64,000 bases of DNA, from positions 62,001 through 126,000 of the forward strand of contig NZ_BBQH01000018.1 of the NCBI RefSeq assembly GCF_018397995.1. The letters run 5' to 3'. This stretch comes from Rhizomonospora bruguierae. Its GTDB lineage: Bacteria; Actinomycetota; Actinomycetes; Mycobacteriales; Micromonosporaceae. Below the pieces are notes generated by a model. That model saw only the letters and a list, made by a program, of their open reading frames with translations, was not told the origin of the DNA and did no database searches. Each line of letters begins with the position of its first letter. Position 1 is the stretch's first letter. The position numbers and the translations under genes are program-made. Shown piece after piece: positions 52,291 through 60,811 of the stretch.

Positions 52291-53007
52291 TCAGGCGCGG
52301 CGATCGGGTGGGCCGCGCCGGCGGTCCAGCGCCCGCGGCAGCGGCAGGCGCGCCCACGGGACCCGCAGGAGCAGCCGGACCATCACGAAGCCGAGCAGGT
52401 ACCCGGCGATCGAGTCGGTGAGCCAGTGGTAGGCGATGTACGTGGTGCCGAACGCCACCAGCACGCCCGGCGCCCAGCGCAGGACCTCCCGCGCCCAGCC
52501 GCTCAGGTACGGCGCCAGCAACAGGGCGAGCGCGCCGTAGTAGACCAGCCCGTTGTTGACGTGGCCCGAGGGGTACTCGGTGTAGTGCGAGCCGGCGAAC
52601 ATCGTCACCGGACCCTCGTGCGGGCTGCCCCGCTGGGTGAGCATCTTCAGCGGCACGATCGAGGCGGTGGTGAGGATCGGGGCCAGCCCCGCCGGCCCGA
52701 TCGGTCGGGCGCTGCGGTCCCGCCAGGCCAGCACGAAGCCCACGATCAGCGTGAGGATCATGATCGGTCCGCCCTGGCCGAGGATGTCCATGCCCAGGAC
52801 CAGCCACTTCACCGGGGGCGGGCGGTGCGAGTCCACCCAGTCCCGTACGGCGAGGTCGAGCCGGAGCAGCGATGGCACCCAGATCAGGGCGAGCGTGAGC
52901 GCGATGAAGCCCGCCGCCGCGGCGGCGTCCGGCCACCAGCTCCGCGGCCGCATCGCCGCCCGCGGCCCACCCCACCGTGGGTCCCCCGCCCGGTTGTCGT
53001 GGTACAC
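52291..53007 (-). CDS. PAP2-family phosphatase (membrane)
   Basis: 238 residues, about six transmembrane helices. The tripartite phosphatase motif is readable: KMLTQRGSPHEGP (motif 1), YPSGHVNNG (motif 2) and YHWLTDSIAG (motif 3). Lipid phosphate phosphatase or undecaprenyl-pyrophosphate phosphatase activity is likely. Starts at GTG 53007; ATG at 52953 is the alternative. Confidence 0.88.
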   Translation of the reverse strand: MYHDNRAGDPRWGGPRAAMRPRSWWPDAAAAAGFIALTLALIWVPSLLRLDLAVRDWVDSHRPPPVKWLVLGMDILGQGGPIMILTLIVGFVLAWRDRSARPIGPAGLAPILTTASIVPLKMLTQRGSPHEGPVTMFAGSHYTEYPSGHVNNGLVYYGALALLLAPYLSGWAREVLRWAPGVLVAFGTTYIAYHWLTDSIAGYLLGFVMVRLLLRVPWARLPLPRALDRRRGPPDRRA

Positions 53008-53070
53008 GCAATGGGTTTTCCGCCCGCGGGCGACCTAATCACTCCCGAGGCCACCACTACCGGCCGTGGG

Positions 53071-53113
53071 AGATCCTGGTACCGATCTGGCCGGAAAGGC
53101 GGCGTGTCTTACC
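53071..53113 (+). repeat. Dispersed intergenic element, copy B
   Basis: AGATCCTGGTACC, then GGCCGGAAAGGCGGCGTGTCTTACC. Shares order and spacing with copies at 15341 and 19808. It sits 26 bases before the GDPD start codon. Confidence 0.5.
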
Positions 53114-53138
53114 TCGCTCCCGGGCTACCCTCGGGCGG

Positions 53139-53891
53139 GTGAGCGCCCGGCCGGCCATCTCCGCGCACTGGGGCGTTCGTGGCCACCGACCCCCCGCCAG
53201 CATGGAGACGTACGAGAACGCGCTGGCCACCGGCGCCGAGTACGTCGAGTTCGACATCCGGCGCCTCGCCGACGGCACCCTTGTCTGCTTCCACGACGGG
53301 CGCGTCGGGCACACCGGACCGCCCCTGGCGACCCTGTCGTACGAGAGGTTCTGCGGCCTGGTCGGGTTCGCCGTGCCGACCGTCCCCGACGTCATGGCGC
53401 TGCTCGCCGGCCGGGCCCGGGCGCACCTGGACCTGAAGGAGATCGGGTACGAGGCCGAGGTGGTCCGGTTGGCCGTCGCGGCCCTCGGCGCGGACGGGTT
53501 CGTGGCCACCACGCTGGAGGACGAGTCGATCGCCGCCATCGCCCGCGAGTTCCCGAACGTCCGCACCGCGCTCTCCCTGGGGCGGGACAACCGGGAGATC
53601 CCCCGCCGGAAGCTGCCGGCCGTCCGGATCAGCGAACTGCTCCCCCTGCGACGCGCCCGGGCCTGCGGCGCGCACTGGGTGGCGGTCAACTACCGGATCG
53701 CCGGGCCGGTGCTGCGCCAGTGCGCGCGCCACGGCGTCGGCGCCATGGTGTGGACCGTCGACGAGGACCGCCTGATCGACCGGTACCTGCGCGACGACCG
53801 CGTGGACGTGCTGATCACCAACCGCCCCGGGTACGCGCTGCACCGCCGGGCATCGCTGGCCGCCCCGCGGTCAGAGGACGCAGCCGAGTAG
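53139..53891 (+). CDS. Glycerophosphodiester phosphodiesterase
   Basis: 250 residues from a GTG. TIM-barrel GDPD with SAHWGVRGHRPPASMETYENALATGAEYVEFDIRRLADGTLVCFHDG (the two catalytic/metal glutamates and H), LDLKEIGYE, and WTVDEDRLIDRYLRDDRVDVLITNRPG. The first catalytic histidine is in AHWGVRGH instead of the common AHRG. Cytosolic by lack of a signal peptide. Convergent overlap of 21 bases with the next gene. Confidence 0.9.
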   Translation: MSARPAISAHWGVRGHRPPASMETYENALATGAEYVEFDIRRLADGTLVCFHDGRVGHTGPPLATLSYERFCGLVGFAVPTVPDVMALLAGRARAHLDLKEIGYEAEVVRLAVAALGADGFVATTLEDESIAAIAREFPNVRTALSLGRDNREIPRRKLPAVRISELLPLRRARACGAHWVAVNYRIAGPVLRQCARHGVGAMVWTVDEDRLIDRYLRDDRVDVLITNRPGYALHRRASLAAPRSEDAAE

Positions 53892-54545
53892 CGGGAGGCA
53901 GAGCAGGCCGCTGTGCGAGGGTGCCGTGGTTTCCGGGGTGGCGGGTGCCGGTGCGGGTTCGGGTGCGGGTGGCGGAGCCGCCGGGGTCGCCGGCTGCGGG
54001 GCGTGCTGCTGCGGGGCGATCAGTTCCGGCTCCGGCTGCCGGGCCGGCGAGCCGCCGGCCCCCGGACCCGCCGCCTGACGCCCCGCCGGCTGGGTGGTAC
54101 CGCCCGCCCCAGCCCCACCCACAAGGGACGGTGGCCGGGTGGGTCCCGCGACCGGCACGGTGACGGTGCAGCCGTAGCGGCCACCGACGTCCCGCACGAC
54201 GGTGTCGCGCGCGGCGCCACGGCCGGCGACGGCGCACATGTCCCGGCGCACCTGGGTCAGGGTCACCTCGTTCGCCTGCCGCATGCCGGCCTGCGCCGCG
54301 CGCACGCCCTCGAGGTCGGCCTCCAGGCTCGCGACGTTCCGCTCCAGCCGCGTGTTGGCCTCGGCCTGCGACCGCCGGCCCGCCGCGTACGCGGCCGGGT
54401 TGGTCGCGATGAGGACGGCGGCGATCGCGACCAGGATCACCGGCAGCCCGGGCGGTCGGCCGAGGGGGGTGTGCGCGTCCCCCGGCGCCGGCCGGTGTCG
54501 GGGCCGGTACCGATGTCGGTGGTGCACACTGCTGTGCCTGCCCAT
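53871..54545 (-). CDS. Single-pass membrane protein with coiled coil and proline-rich tail
   Basis: 224 residues. A basic, histidine-rich N-terminus (HHRHRYRPRHRP) precedes one transmembrane helix (LPVILVAIAAVLIATNPAAYAAG). A coiled coil (RSQAEANTRLERNVASLEADLEGVRAAQAGM) and a small cysteine-bearing segment (DMCAVAG, RYGCTVTVPV) follow, then a long Pro/Ala/Gln-rich tail ending in a hydrophobic LLCLPLLGCVL. No family recognised. Confidence 0.7.
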   Translation of the reverse strand: MGRHSSVHHRHRYRPRHRPAPGDAHTPLGRPPGLPVILVAIAAVLIATNPAAYAAGRRSQAEANTRLERNVASLEADLEGVRAAQAGMRQANEVTLTQVRRDMCAVAGRGAARDTVVRDVGGRYGCTVTVPVAGPTRPPSLVGGAGAGGTTQPAGRQAAGPGAGGSPARQPEPELIAPQQHAPQPATPAAPPPAPEPAPAPATPETTAPSHSGLLCLPLLGCVL

Positions 54546-54579
54546 CCGGCGCCCCTTCCGGGGAGTGGACTATGGAGGT

Positions 54580-54846
54580 TCATGCAGCCGGCCCACAGCC
54601 TAGACCCGAGCCACCTATTCGTGTCCACCGATCCGCGGCGGCCGCTTCCCGGGCCAGCCGCGCCGCGCCGGACGGCGCCGCGCCGGCAACGGGGCCGCGG
54701 AACTCGATCTCCGGCGGGTGCCGGAACGCCGCGGCGAGCAGGTCGCGCAGCAGGTCACGCGCCGCCACCCGCCCGGCGGTGAGGACCCCGCCGGCCACCA
54801 CCGGCCTGGGCCACGGGCGCCCGGACCGTTGCCGTGCCTGATCCAG
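54580..54846 (-). pseudogene. Remnant: possible C-terminus of an NAGK/ROK-type sugar kinase
   Basis: The frame reads RPWPRPVVAGGVLTAGRVAA, then RDLLRDLLAAAF, PPEIEFRGPVAGAA and GAARLAREAA to a stop. This resembles the end of N-acetylglucosamine/ROK kinases (P.VLAGGVLTA..., PxxGAALLA). There is no kinase core or convincing start upstream. Together with the surrounding 450 bases it looks like gene debris. Confidence 0.35.
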
Positions 54847-54998
54847 CAGTCCGGCCGGTTGACCGCCAGCAGAGACCCCCGGGGCCGGCCAGCGGTACCG
54901 CTAACGAACCGCGCCGCTGCCGGTCGCCGCTCGTGCGCCCGTCGAGCGGCCGGCGGCCCGGGTGCGGTGCCCGCAGCCGCCGGCGTTCCCTGACGGGG

Positions 54999-55577
54999 TC
55001 AGCGGCCCTGCAGCGCGTCCAGTCCGACCGCCATCGCGACCACCAGGCGCCGGTCCAGGCGCTGGTCCTGGATCTCCACGACGTACCGGTCGCGCAGGCC
55101 CCACTTCTTCACGACCGAGAACGCCGGCTGGCCGTCCATAGTGAAGTCGAAGTGGTAGGGCAGCCAGGACAGGCTCTCCACGAAGCGGCGCAGCAGCGCC
55201 ACGACCGTGCTGCGCTCCTGGCCCGTCGCCGCACCCAGCCCGGGCTGCTCCAGGTGCCAGGTGGAGCGCAGCAGCGACCGCGCGAAGTCCTTGCGGAACA
55301 GGCCGATCGGGGCACCGGCCGCGTCGGTCACGTCGTACGTGGCGCCGAGGTCGATCACCTGGCGGGCCCGGAACCCCAGCACCGGCGTGGTCTTGGTGTC
55401 GTCCGAGTACAGGGTCACCTGCTCCTTGAAGGCGAGGCGCTTCTGCTGGGCGAACGCCAGCAGGTCGCCCTCCGACCCGTCCGACCGGACGGTGTGCACC
55501 TCGTACTGGTTGACCATCAGCCGCACCCGCTGCCGGACGATTAACTGCTGCTGGGCCTGAAGCTGCTGAAGTTGCAT
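54999..55577 (-). CDS. LURP-one-related family protein
   Basis: 192 residues. The beta-barrel, Tubby-like LURP-one fold is suggested by LIVRQRVRLMVNQYEVHTV, EGDLLAFAQQKRLAFKEQVTLYSDD, LGFRARQVIDLGATYDVTDAAGAPIGLFRKDF and YVVEIQDQRLDRRLVVAMAVGLD. The N-terminus is a glutamine-rich repeat (MQLQQLQAQQQ). GAGGAGGAG precedes the ATG at 55577. Function unknown, possibly membrane-lipid binding. Confidence 0.85.
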   Translation of the reverse strand: MQLQQLQAQQQLIVRQRVRLMVNQYEVHTVRSDGSEGDLLAFAQQKRLAFKEQVTLYSDDTKTTPVLGFRARQVIDLGATYDVTDAAGAPIGLFRKDFARSLLRSTWHLEQPGLGAATGQERSTVVALLRRFVESLSWLPYHFDFTMDGQPAFSVVKKWGLRDRYVVEIQDQRLDRRLVVAMAVGLDALQGR

Positions 55578-55621
55578 GACATCTCCTCCTCGATGGCCCG
55601 GGGAGTGTCGCACACCACAGC

Positions 55622-56716
55622 TCAGTCCGGCGTGCCCGGTTTCCGGTCCTCCGGACGCTGGGGCGGGATCGGCGTAGCCGGGAAGTCGCGACCGCCGCTC
55701 CACAGCGCCGGTACCGAGTCGATGGCCCGGGCCAGGGCGTACGCGATGCCCTCGTAGTTGACGCGCCAGCCCCGGAAATGCGGCCAGGACTCCTCCGCCG
55801 AACGCTCCAGCGGCATGCCGGCCCGCCGCACCCGGTCCACCGCCTCCGCGTACTCCTCGAAGGTGAGCCGGATCGGGTCGTCGGGGCGCGGGTCGGGGTT
55901 GAACGGGACGCGGATGACCGCCGCGATCTGGCGCAGCGCGGAGTACCCGGCGCGCAGCATCAGCCGCGCGGCGGCGACCGGCGCCGCGCTCGGCGCGAGG
56001 GAGATGTGCATCGCGGCGGCGTCCATCATGGCCAGTAGGGCGATCAGCCAGTCGCGGTTCGGGTAGGACGAGCGGAACGACAGCAGGATCGGGTAGGTGG
56101 TGTGGGTCTCACCGATCTCGGCGGCCAGCCGCTCCCACCGCTCGTAGAGCCCGCGCAGTTCGTCCAGGGTGCCGACGAGCGCCTGCCGGGCCAGCAGCTC
56201 GGGGCCCCAGGCGGGCTCGGAGACCCGGGACTGGAGCAGGGCCACCTCCACCTCCCGCTGGTTGTAGGCGTTGTACAGCGCCGGCAGGTAGGCGATCAGC
56301 AGCGCGGTGACGCCCGGCCCGCTCGCCGCGGCGAAGAAGTCCAGCGTGGTGAGCTGGCTCCGGACGCCGGACGCGTAACCCAGCGTGAACAGGCTGGAGC
56401 CGGCCTCGCGGTACGCGACCAGCAGCGGCAGCCCGGACACCGCCTGCATCAGCAGGCTGTACCCGATGAGCAGCGCGAGCAGCCAGGACCACAGCATGCC
56501 GAGCAGCACGATCGGGCCGAGCCAGGCGAGGATCGCGTCCCGCCGTTGGTAGCCGCGCACCGGGACCGACACCCGGCGCAGCAGCCAGCGCGCCGACAGC
56601 CACAGCACCCGCACCAGCGCCGACCGCAACCCGCGCGGCACCACGAGGTTGCGCAGGATGCTGGCGAGCGTGCCGGTCACCACGACCGCGCCGAGAATGC
56701 CGAAGAACCACCGCAC
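55622..56716 (-). CDS. Ion-channel-like integral membrane protein
   Basis: 364 residues from a GTG. Transmembrane helix near the N-terminus (FFGILGAVVVTGTLASIL), then IVLLGMLWSWLLALLIGYSLLM, a re-entrant-like segment GSSLFTLGYASG and another helix (GPGVTALLIAYLPALYNAY). The helix - FTLGYA - helix order is reminiscent of 2-TM K+ channel pores, though the TVGYGD filter is not intact (LGYAS). The C-terminal half is soluble and helical. Channel function is a guess; annotated homologues are probably hypothetical proteins. Confidence 0.65.
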   Translation of the reverse strand: MRWFFGILGAVVVTGTLASILRNLVVPRGLRSALVRVLWLSARWLLRRVSVPVRGYQRRDAILAWLGPIVLLGMLWSWLLALLIGYSLLMQAVSGLPLLVAYREAGSSLFTLGYASGVRSQLTTLDFFAAASGPGVTALLIAYLPALYNAYNQREVEVALLQSRVSEPAWGPELLARQALVGTLDELRGLYERWERLAAEIGETHTTYPILLSFRSSYPNRDWLIALLAMMDAAAMHISLAPSAAPVAAARLMLRAGYSALRQIAAVIRVPFNPDPRPDDPIRLTFEEYAEAVDRVRRAGMPLERSAEESWPHFRGWRVNYEGIAYALARAIDSVPALWSGGRDFPATPIPPQRPEDRKPGTPD

Positions 56717-56796
56717 CGGGGCCGATGCCCCGCGCGGGAGGGCTCATCCGTCACCCGAACAGATGACCCGCGCGGGGCGCCCCGGCCGGCGGGGGT

Positions 56797-57630
56797 TCAG
56801 CCCTGCTGCTCGTCCAGGAAGGCCAGCGCGGCCGTGGCGAACAGCGGCGAGGCGAAGACGTTGTAGTGGGTGAGGCCGGGCAGGATGGCTAGCGCGTGCC
56901 CGCCCTTCGGCCGACCCTCGCCCATCCAGCCGCCGTCCCGCAGGCCGCCGTCGAGCAGCGCGAAGACCTCGGCGAAGTGGCTGGGCGGGGCCATGTCCGC
57001 GTCGCCGGCGACGATCATCGTGGGCACCTGGAGGCCGCGCACCTGCTCGGTCAGGTCGAAGTCCTCCGCCATCGCCGCCCCGATCTTGTCCAGCAGCCGG
57101 GGGAAGTCCTCCGGGCGCGGCGCGACCCGCTGGTACAGCTCGTACATCGGGGTTTCCTTCATGAACTCGGCGGCGGCGGCGCCCACCTGGCCCTGCTGCC
57201 CGCGGATCTCCGGGTACACCGCGTCCGCACGGATGTACGCCGAGGCCGCGACCAGCTTGCCCACCCTGTTCGGGTACCGGGACGCCACCCGCAGCCCCAC
57301 CCCGCCGCCGAGGGAGTAGCCGACGACGTCCGGCCGGTCCAGGCCGAGGTGGTCGACGAGCGCGGCGATGTCGTCGGCCATGGACCACGCGTCGAGCGGC
57401 CGGTCGATGTCGGCGGTCCGGCCGTGCCCCTGTAGGTCCGGGACGATGACCCGGCGCCGCTCGGCCAGCAGCGGCAGGAGCGGGCCGAACATCTCACCCG
57501 AGCCGAGCCCGCCGTGCAGCAGGATCAGCGGCCGCCCGGTCCCGTGCGTCTCGTAGTACAGGTTGAGGCCATTGACCTCGGCGTACCGGCCGGCGCCCGG
57601 CGTCCCGCTCGTCCATTCCGTGCTGGTCAT
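56797..57630 (-). CDS. Alpha/beta hydrolase
   Basis: 277 residues. Oxyanion loop [15 protein letters not shown], the nucleophile elbow [14 protein letters not shown] (serine), and late [21 protein letters not shown] with the acid. It is divergent from the ECF sigma gene and transcribed from the first of three identical-architecture promoters (57668-57699). Substrate unknown. Confidence 0.9.
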   Translation of the reverse strand: MTSTEWTSGTPGAGRYAEVNGLNLYYETHGTGRPLILLHGGLGSGEMFGPLLPLLAERRRVIVPDLQGHGRTADIDRPLDAWSMADDIAALVDHLGLDRPDVVGYSLGGGVGLRVASRYPNRVGKLVAASAYIRADAVYPEIRGQQGQVGAAAAEFMKETPMYELYQRVAPRPEDFPRLLDKIGAAMAEDFDLTEQVRGLQVPTMIVAGDADMAPPSHFAEVFALLDGGLRDGGWMGEGRPKGGHALAILPGLTHYNVFASPLFATAALAFLDEQQG

Positions 57631-57667
57631 GGTGTTTCCCACCTTCGTCGTCCATGGCTGTCGTACC

Positions 57668-57699
57668 GTCAGACCCGGCGTCGGTCCGGAACTCATCGG
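57668..57699 (-). promoter_or_regulatory. ECF-type promoter of the alpha/beta hydrolase
   Basis: On the minus strand CCGATGAGT (57699-57691), 16 bases, GTCTGAC (57674-57668), ending 38 bases before the ATG. The same two blocks with identical spacing recur at 59063-59094 (minus) and 59102-59133 (plus). Confidence 0.6.
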
Positions 57700-57775
57700 T
57701 GCGGGCGGAAATACCGCCGCGAGCCCCGGAACCGCTCGCCGGGAGCGATCGCGCCGGGTCGGGTACGTTGGGCCG

Positions 57776-58726
57776 GTGAGCGACGCTGCCACCATCGACG
57801 AGCCGGCTGAGCTGCGCCTGGAGGCGTTCCGGGGCGAGCTGACCGGCTACTGCTACCGCATGCTCGGCTCCGCGTTCGAGGCCGAGGACGCCGTACAGGA
57901 CACGATGATCCGGGCCTGGCGCGGCCTCGACCGGTTCGAGGGCCGGGCGGCGCTGCGGTCCTGGCTGTACCGGATCGCGACGAACGTCTGCCTCACCATG
58001 CTGGGCAGCGCGCAGCGGCGCGCCCGGCCGATGGAGCTGGGCCCGGCGGGTACCGCGCGGTCGGCACCGGGCGAGCCGCTGCCGGAGGAGGTGTGGGTCG
58101 GCCCGGTCCCCGAGGCCCGGATCATCGCGGGCGACCCCGCCGACGTCGCCGTCGCCCGGGAGTCGATCCGCCTGGCGTTCGTGGCGGCCCTGCAGCACCT
58201 GCCGCCCCGGCAGCGCGCGGTGCTGATCCTGCGCGAGGTGCTCGCCTGGTCGGCCGCCGAGGTCGCCGAACTGCTCGACACCTCGGTGGCCTCCGTCACC
58301 AGCGCGCTCCAGCGGGCCCGCACCGCGCTGGCCGGCGCCGACCTCGGCGGGGAGGCCCTCCGCCCGCTGGACCGGGAGCAGTCCGACCTGCTGGAGCGTT
58401 ACGTCCGGGCGTTCGAGGGCTACGACATGGCCGCGCTCACCGCGCTGCTGCACGAGGACGTGACGCTCAACATGCCGCCGCTGCCGCTGTGGCTGCGCGG
58501 GCACGCCGACCTCCGCGACTGGATGCTGGGCACCGGCAGCGGGTGCCGGGGCTCGCGCCTGGTGCCGACGGTGGCGAACGGGATGCCGGCGTTCGGCCAG
58601 TACCGCACGACCGGGCCGTGGGCGCTCATCGTCCTGGACGTATCAGCCGGGCGGATCCGCGGGATCACCAACTTCCTCGACGTCGAGCGGCTGTTCCCGC
58701 TGTTCGGCCTGCCGTTGCCGGGCTAG
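57776..58726 (+). CDS. ECF sigma factor with SnoaL-like C-terminal domain
   Basis: 316 residues from a GTG. Sigma region 2 ([35 protein letters not shown]) and region 4 ([41 protein letters not shown]) are followed by a SnoaL/NTF2-like domain ([31 protein letters not shown]), typical of SigG/SigJ-like ECF groups controlled by that domain rather than by an anti-sigma factor. TACGTT at 57764-57769 lies 6 bases before the GTG without a ribosome-binding site, so the message is probably leaderless. Three nearby promoters of one type are likely targets. Confidence 0.92.
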   Translation: MSDAATIDEPAELRLEAFRGELTGYCYRMLGSAFEAEDAVQDTMIRAWRGLDRFEGRAALRSWLYRIATNVCLTMLGSAQRRARPMELGPAGTARSAPGEPLPEEVWVGPVPEARIIAGDPADVAVARESIRLAFVAALQHLPPRQRAVLILREVLAWSAAEVAELLDTSVASVTSALQRARTALAGADLGGEALRPLDREQSDLLERYVRAFEGYDMAALTALLHEDVTLNMPPLPLWLRGHADLRDWMLGTGSGCRGSRLVPTVANGMPAFGQYRTTGPWALIVLDVSAGRIRGITNFLDVERLFPLFGLPLPG

Positions 58727-59032
58727 CGGGAGGACCGCGCCGAGGCCGGTGAGGGCGAGCAGCTGACCCAGGCGCGCGTGCGCCGGGTACACGCGGATGT
58801 CCGCGCCGAGCCGCCGCGCGGTCAGCCGCAGCCGGGCGAGGGCGTCCAGCGTGACCACGCTCGGTTCGACCACCGCGCTCACGTCGCACACGACCACGGC
58901 ACCCACCGCCGGGAACGGCGCGAGCAGGTCGGCGAGGCGGGCGCACAGCGCGGGGATGTCGGCGCGCCCGAGGGCGGCGCCGATGACCAGAACGGGTGGG
59001 CCGAGAGCCCGCTGCCCTGCTCCTCCGCCCAC
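58643..59032 (-). CDS. STAS-domain protein
   Basis: 129 residues from a GTG. STAS-like pattern [27 protein letters not shown], then [31 protein letters not shown]. The usual phosphorylated DSS of anti-anti-sigma factors is replaced by EPS, so it may be a non-switching STAS member. The last 28 codons overlap the sigma gene on the opposite strand by 84 bases. Driven by its own ECF-type promoter. Confidence 0.75.
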   Translation of the reverse strand: MGGGAGQRALGPPVLVIGAALGRADIPALCARLADLLAPFPAVGAVVVCDVSAVVEPSVVTLDALARLRLTARRLGADIRVYPAHARLGQLLALTGLGAVLPLARQRQAEQREQPLDVEEVGDPADPPG

Positions 59033-59062
59033 GGCGACTCCCGTCCAGTTGTGGCCCTCCTG

Positions 59063-59094
59063 GTAGGACCGGACGGCCGCCGCGAACTCATCGG
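59063..59094 (-). promoter_or_regulatory. ECF-type promoter of the STAS gene
   Basis: Minus strand CCGATGAGT (59094-59086), 16 bases, GTCCTAC (59069-59063), ending 31 bases before the STAS start. Back-to-back with the next promoter; the two -35 blocks form an inverted repeat. Confidence 0.6.
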
Positions 59095-59101
59095 AGCGCG
59101 A

Positions 59102-59133
59102 CCGATGAGTCCGGCTCCCCCCGCGAGTCTGAC
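59102..59133 (+). promoter_or_regulatory. ECF-type promoter of the oxidase remnant
   Basis: Plus strand CCGATGAGT (59102-59110), 16 bases, GTCTGAC (59127-59133), ending 32 bases before the ATG at 59165. Third copy of the same architecture. Confidence 0.6.
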
Positions 59134-59164
59134 CCGGCGACGATCACGAGCCAGGGGGAACGAC

Positions 59165-59354
59165 ATGCTGGTGCAGCAGGCGCACCGCTTCGCCGGACCG
59201 GTGTACCGGCCGGGCGACGAGGGGTACGACGCGCGGCGGGGTGCGCTGAACCCGGCAATCCGGCACCCGCCTGCGCCTGGTGAAAGTGGCCTACGACCCG
59301 GAGTGCCTGTTCCGCCCCGGCCACACCATCCCGCCCGCCGGGGCCAGCGCGTAG
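59165..59354 (+). pseudogene. Remnant: FAD-linked oxidase with internal deletion
   Basis: It opens MLVQQAHRFAGPVYRPGDEG, the start of an FAD-linked (BBE-type) oxidase, and ends in a +1 frame as RLRLVKVAYDPECLFRPGHT, IPPAGASA, stop, matching the oxidase C-terminus. The FAD-binding and substrate domains (about 400 residues) are missing and the two ends meet near 59265. The promoter and GGGGGAA ribosome-binding site are intact. Confidence 0.6.
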
Positions 59355-59659
59355 GCGCCCGCTAGCATTCACCGTCGATGGCGCGTGCTGCTACGCCGAG
59401 GCAGCGCGCGCCGTCGCGGTTCCCGGGCCTGCGCCGGCGCGCCGCCCGCTTAGGCGCAGGTGCTGGCCCCGGCGCCCTATATCGGTTGTTGGACGCGGCC
59501 GGCTTCGGGATCGTGTCTCCATGACGTTCTGACGGACAGCAGTCTCCCGTTGCTACGAGGCCCATGCGCCGATCCGCGCCGTCCGCCCGTTCCCCTCTGT
59601 TGAAGAGAGCGTCCTTGTCTCTACCATCCTCCCGACAGGAGTCCCCTCCGGAGTCCACT
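59355..59659. other. Intergenic region upstream of rtcB
   Basis: About 305 bases. Only a GGAG ribosome-binding site 6 bases before the GTG start at 59660 is clear. Base composition falls to a lower GC level between about 59480 and 59660. No ORF with coding character or RNA structure could be supported. Confidence 0.4.
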
Positions 59660-60811
59660 GTGGCATCAGCCGCGACGGTCACCGTATTCGCCTCGCCCAC
59701 GAGTTGGATCGAGTCGGACGCGCTCGCACAATGCGACCGGATGGCCGCCCTCGACGGCATGATCCACGTCGCCGCCATGCCGGACCTGCACCCCGGCAAG
59801 GGCGCACCCATCGGCGCCGCCATGGCGTCGAGCGTGTTGTACCCCTTCCTGGTCGGCTCCGACATCGGCTGCGGCATCGCGGTGTTCCCCATCGATCTCA
59901 AGCGCCCCGTACCCGCGAGGCTGGCCGCCCGCTTCCCCGACCTGGACCGCCCGCTGGACCCGGAACGGGACGCCGACGACCCGGCCTGGTCCGTCGTGGC
60001 GGGCGACATTCCGGCCGGTCACCCGGACGGCCTGGGGACGGTCGGCCGGGGCAATCACTTCGTCGAGCTGGCGCGGATCGACACCGTGTTCGAGCCGGGG
60101 CACGCGAGCCGCCTCGGGCTGGCCGGCGGCGACCTGGTGCTGATCGTCCACAGTGGCTCACGAGGGCTGGGCGAGCGGATCCTCCGGGCGCACACGGAGG
60201 TGCACGGCGCGGGCCCCGCCCCCGATCCCGCCGCCTACCTGGCCGCCCACGACGCGGCGGTCCGCTGGGGATCGCTCAACCGGCGGCTGATGGCCGCCCG
60301 GGTCGCCCACGCCCTCGGCGCCGAGCCCACCGAACCGGTCGTCGACCAGTGCCACAACCTGGTGGAGGTTCGCGACGGCGCGTACCTGCACCGCAAGGGC
60401 GCCGCGCCGGGGGACGGCGGCGACGTGCTCGTCGCCGGTACCCGCGGCACCCACTCGTACCTGGTGGCGACCCACGCCGGGCCGGAGGCCAACCATTCGG
60501 TCGCGCACGGCGCGGGCCGCAAGATGTCACGCGCCGACGCGCTGCGCCGGGGGCGGGTCAAGCACACGGTGGAGGAACTGCGCCGCACGCCGGTCGGGTC
60601 GCTGGTGGTCTGCGGCGACCGGCAACTGCTGTTCGAGGAGGCGCCGGCCGCCTACAAGCGCATCGAGCAGGTGATCGCCGACCTGGTCGCCCACGGCCTG
60701 GCGACGCCGGTGGCCAGCACGGTCCCGCTGGTCACCTACAAAACCGCCGACCTCGGCTCCGCGCCCCGGCGGGACCGCCGCGACCACCGCCGCAAGCGGG
60801 GCCGCCCGTGA
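59660..60811 (+). CDS. rtcB: RtcB2-type RNA ligase
   Basis: 383 residues from a GTG. DLHPGKGAPIGAAMAS, the metal motif SDIGCGIAVFPID, GTVGRGNHFVELARID, the VIHSGSRG-like VLIVHSGSRGLGERI and the guanylated histidine motif HGAGRKMSR (His 283) are intact. Joins 2',3'-cyclic phosphate to 5'-OH RNA ends. The short form and coupling to prfH (GTGA overlap) place it in the RtcB2 group, which repairs 16S rRNA cut at the decoding centre. Confidence 0.93.
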   Translation: MASAATVTVFASPTSWIESDALAQCDRMAALDGMIHVAAMPDLHPGKGAPIGAAMASSVLYPFLVGSDIGCGIAVFPIDLKRPVPARLAARFPDLDRPLDPERDADDPAWSVVAGDIPAGHPDGLGTVGRGNHFVELARIDTVFEPGHASRLGLAGGDLVLIVHSGSRGLGERILRAHTEVHGAGPAPDPAAYLAAHDAAVRWGSLNRRLMAARVAHALGAEPTEPVVDQCHNLVEVRDGAYLHRKGAAPGDGGDVLVAGTRGTHSYLVATHAGPEANHSVAHGAGRKMSRADALRRGRVKHTVEELRRTPVGSLVVCGDRQLLFEEAPAAYKRIEQVIADLVAHGLATPVASTVPLVTYKTADLGSAPRRDRRDHRRKRGRP

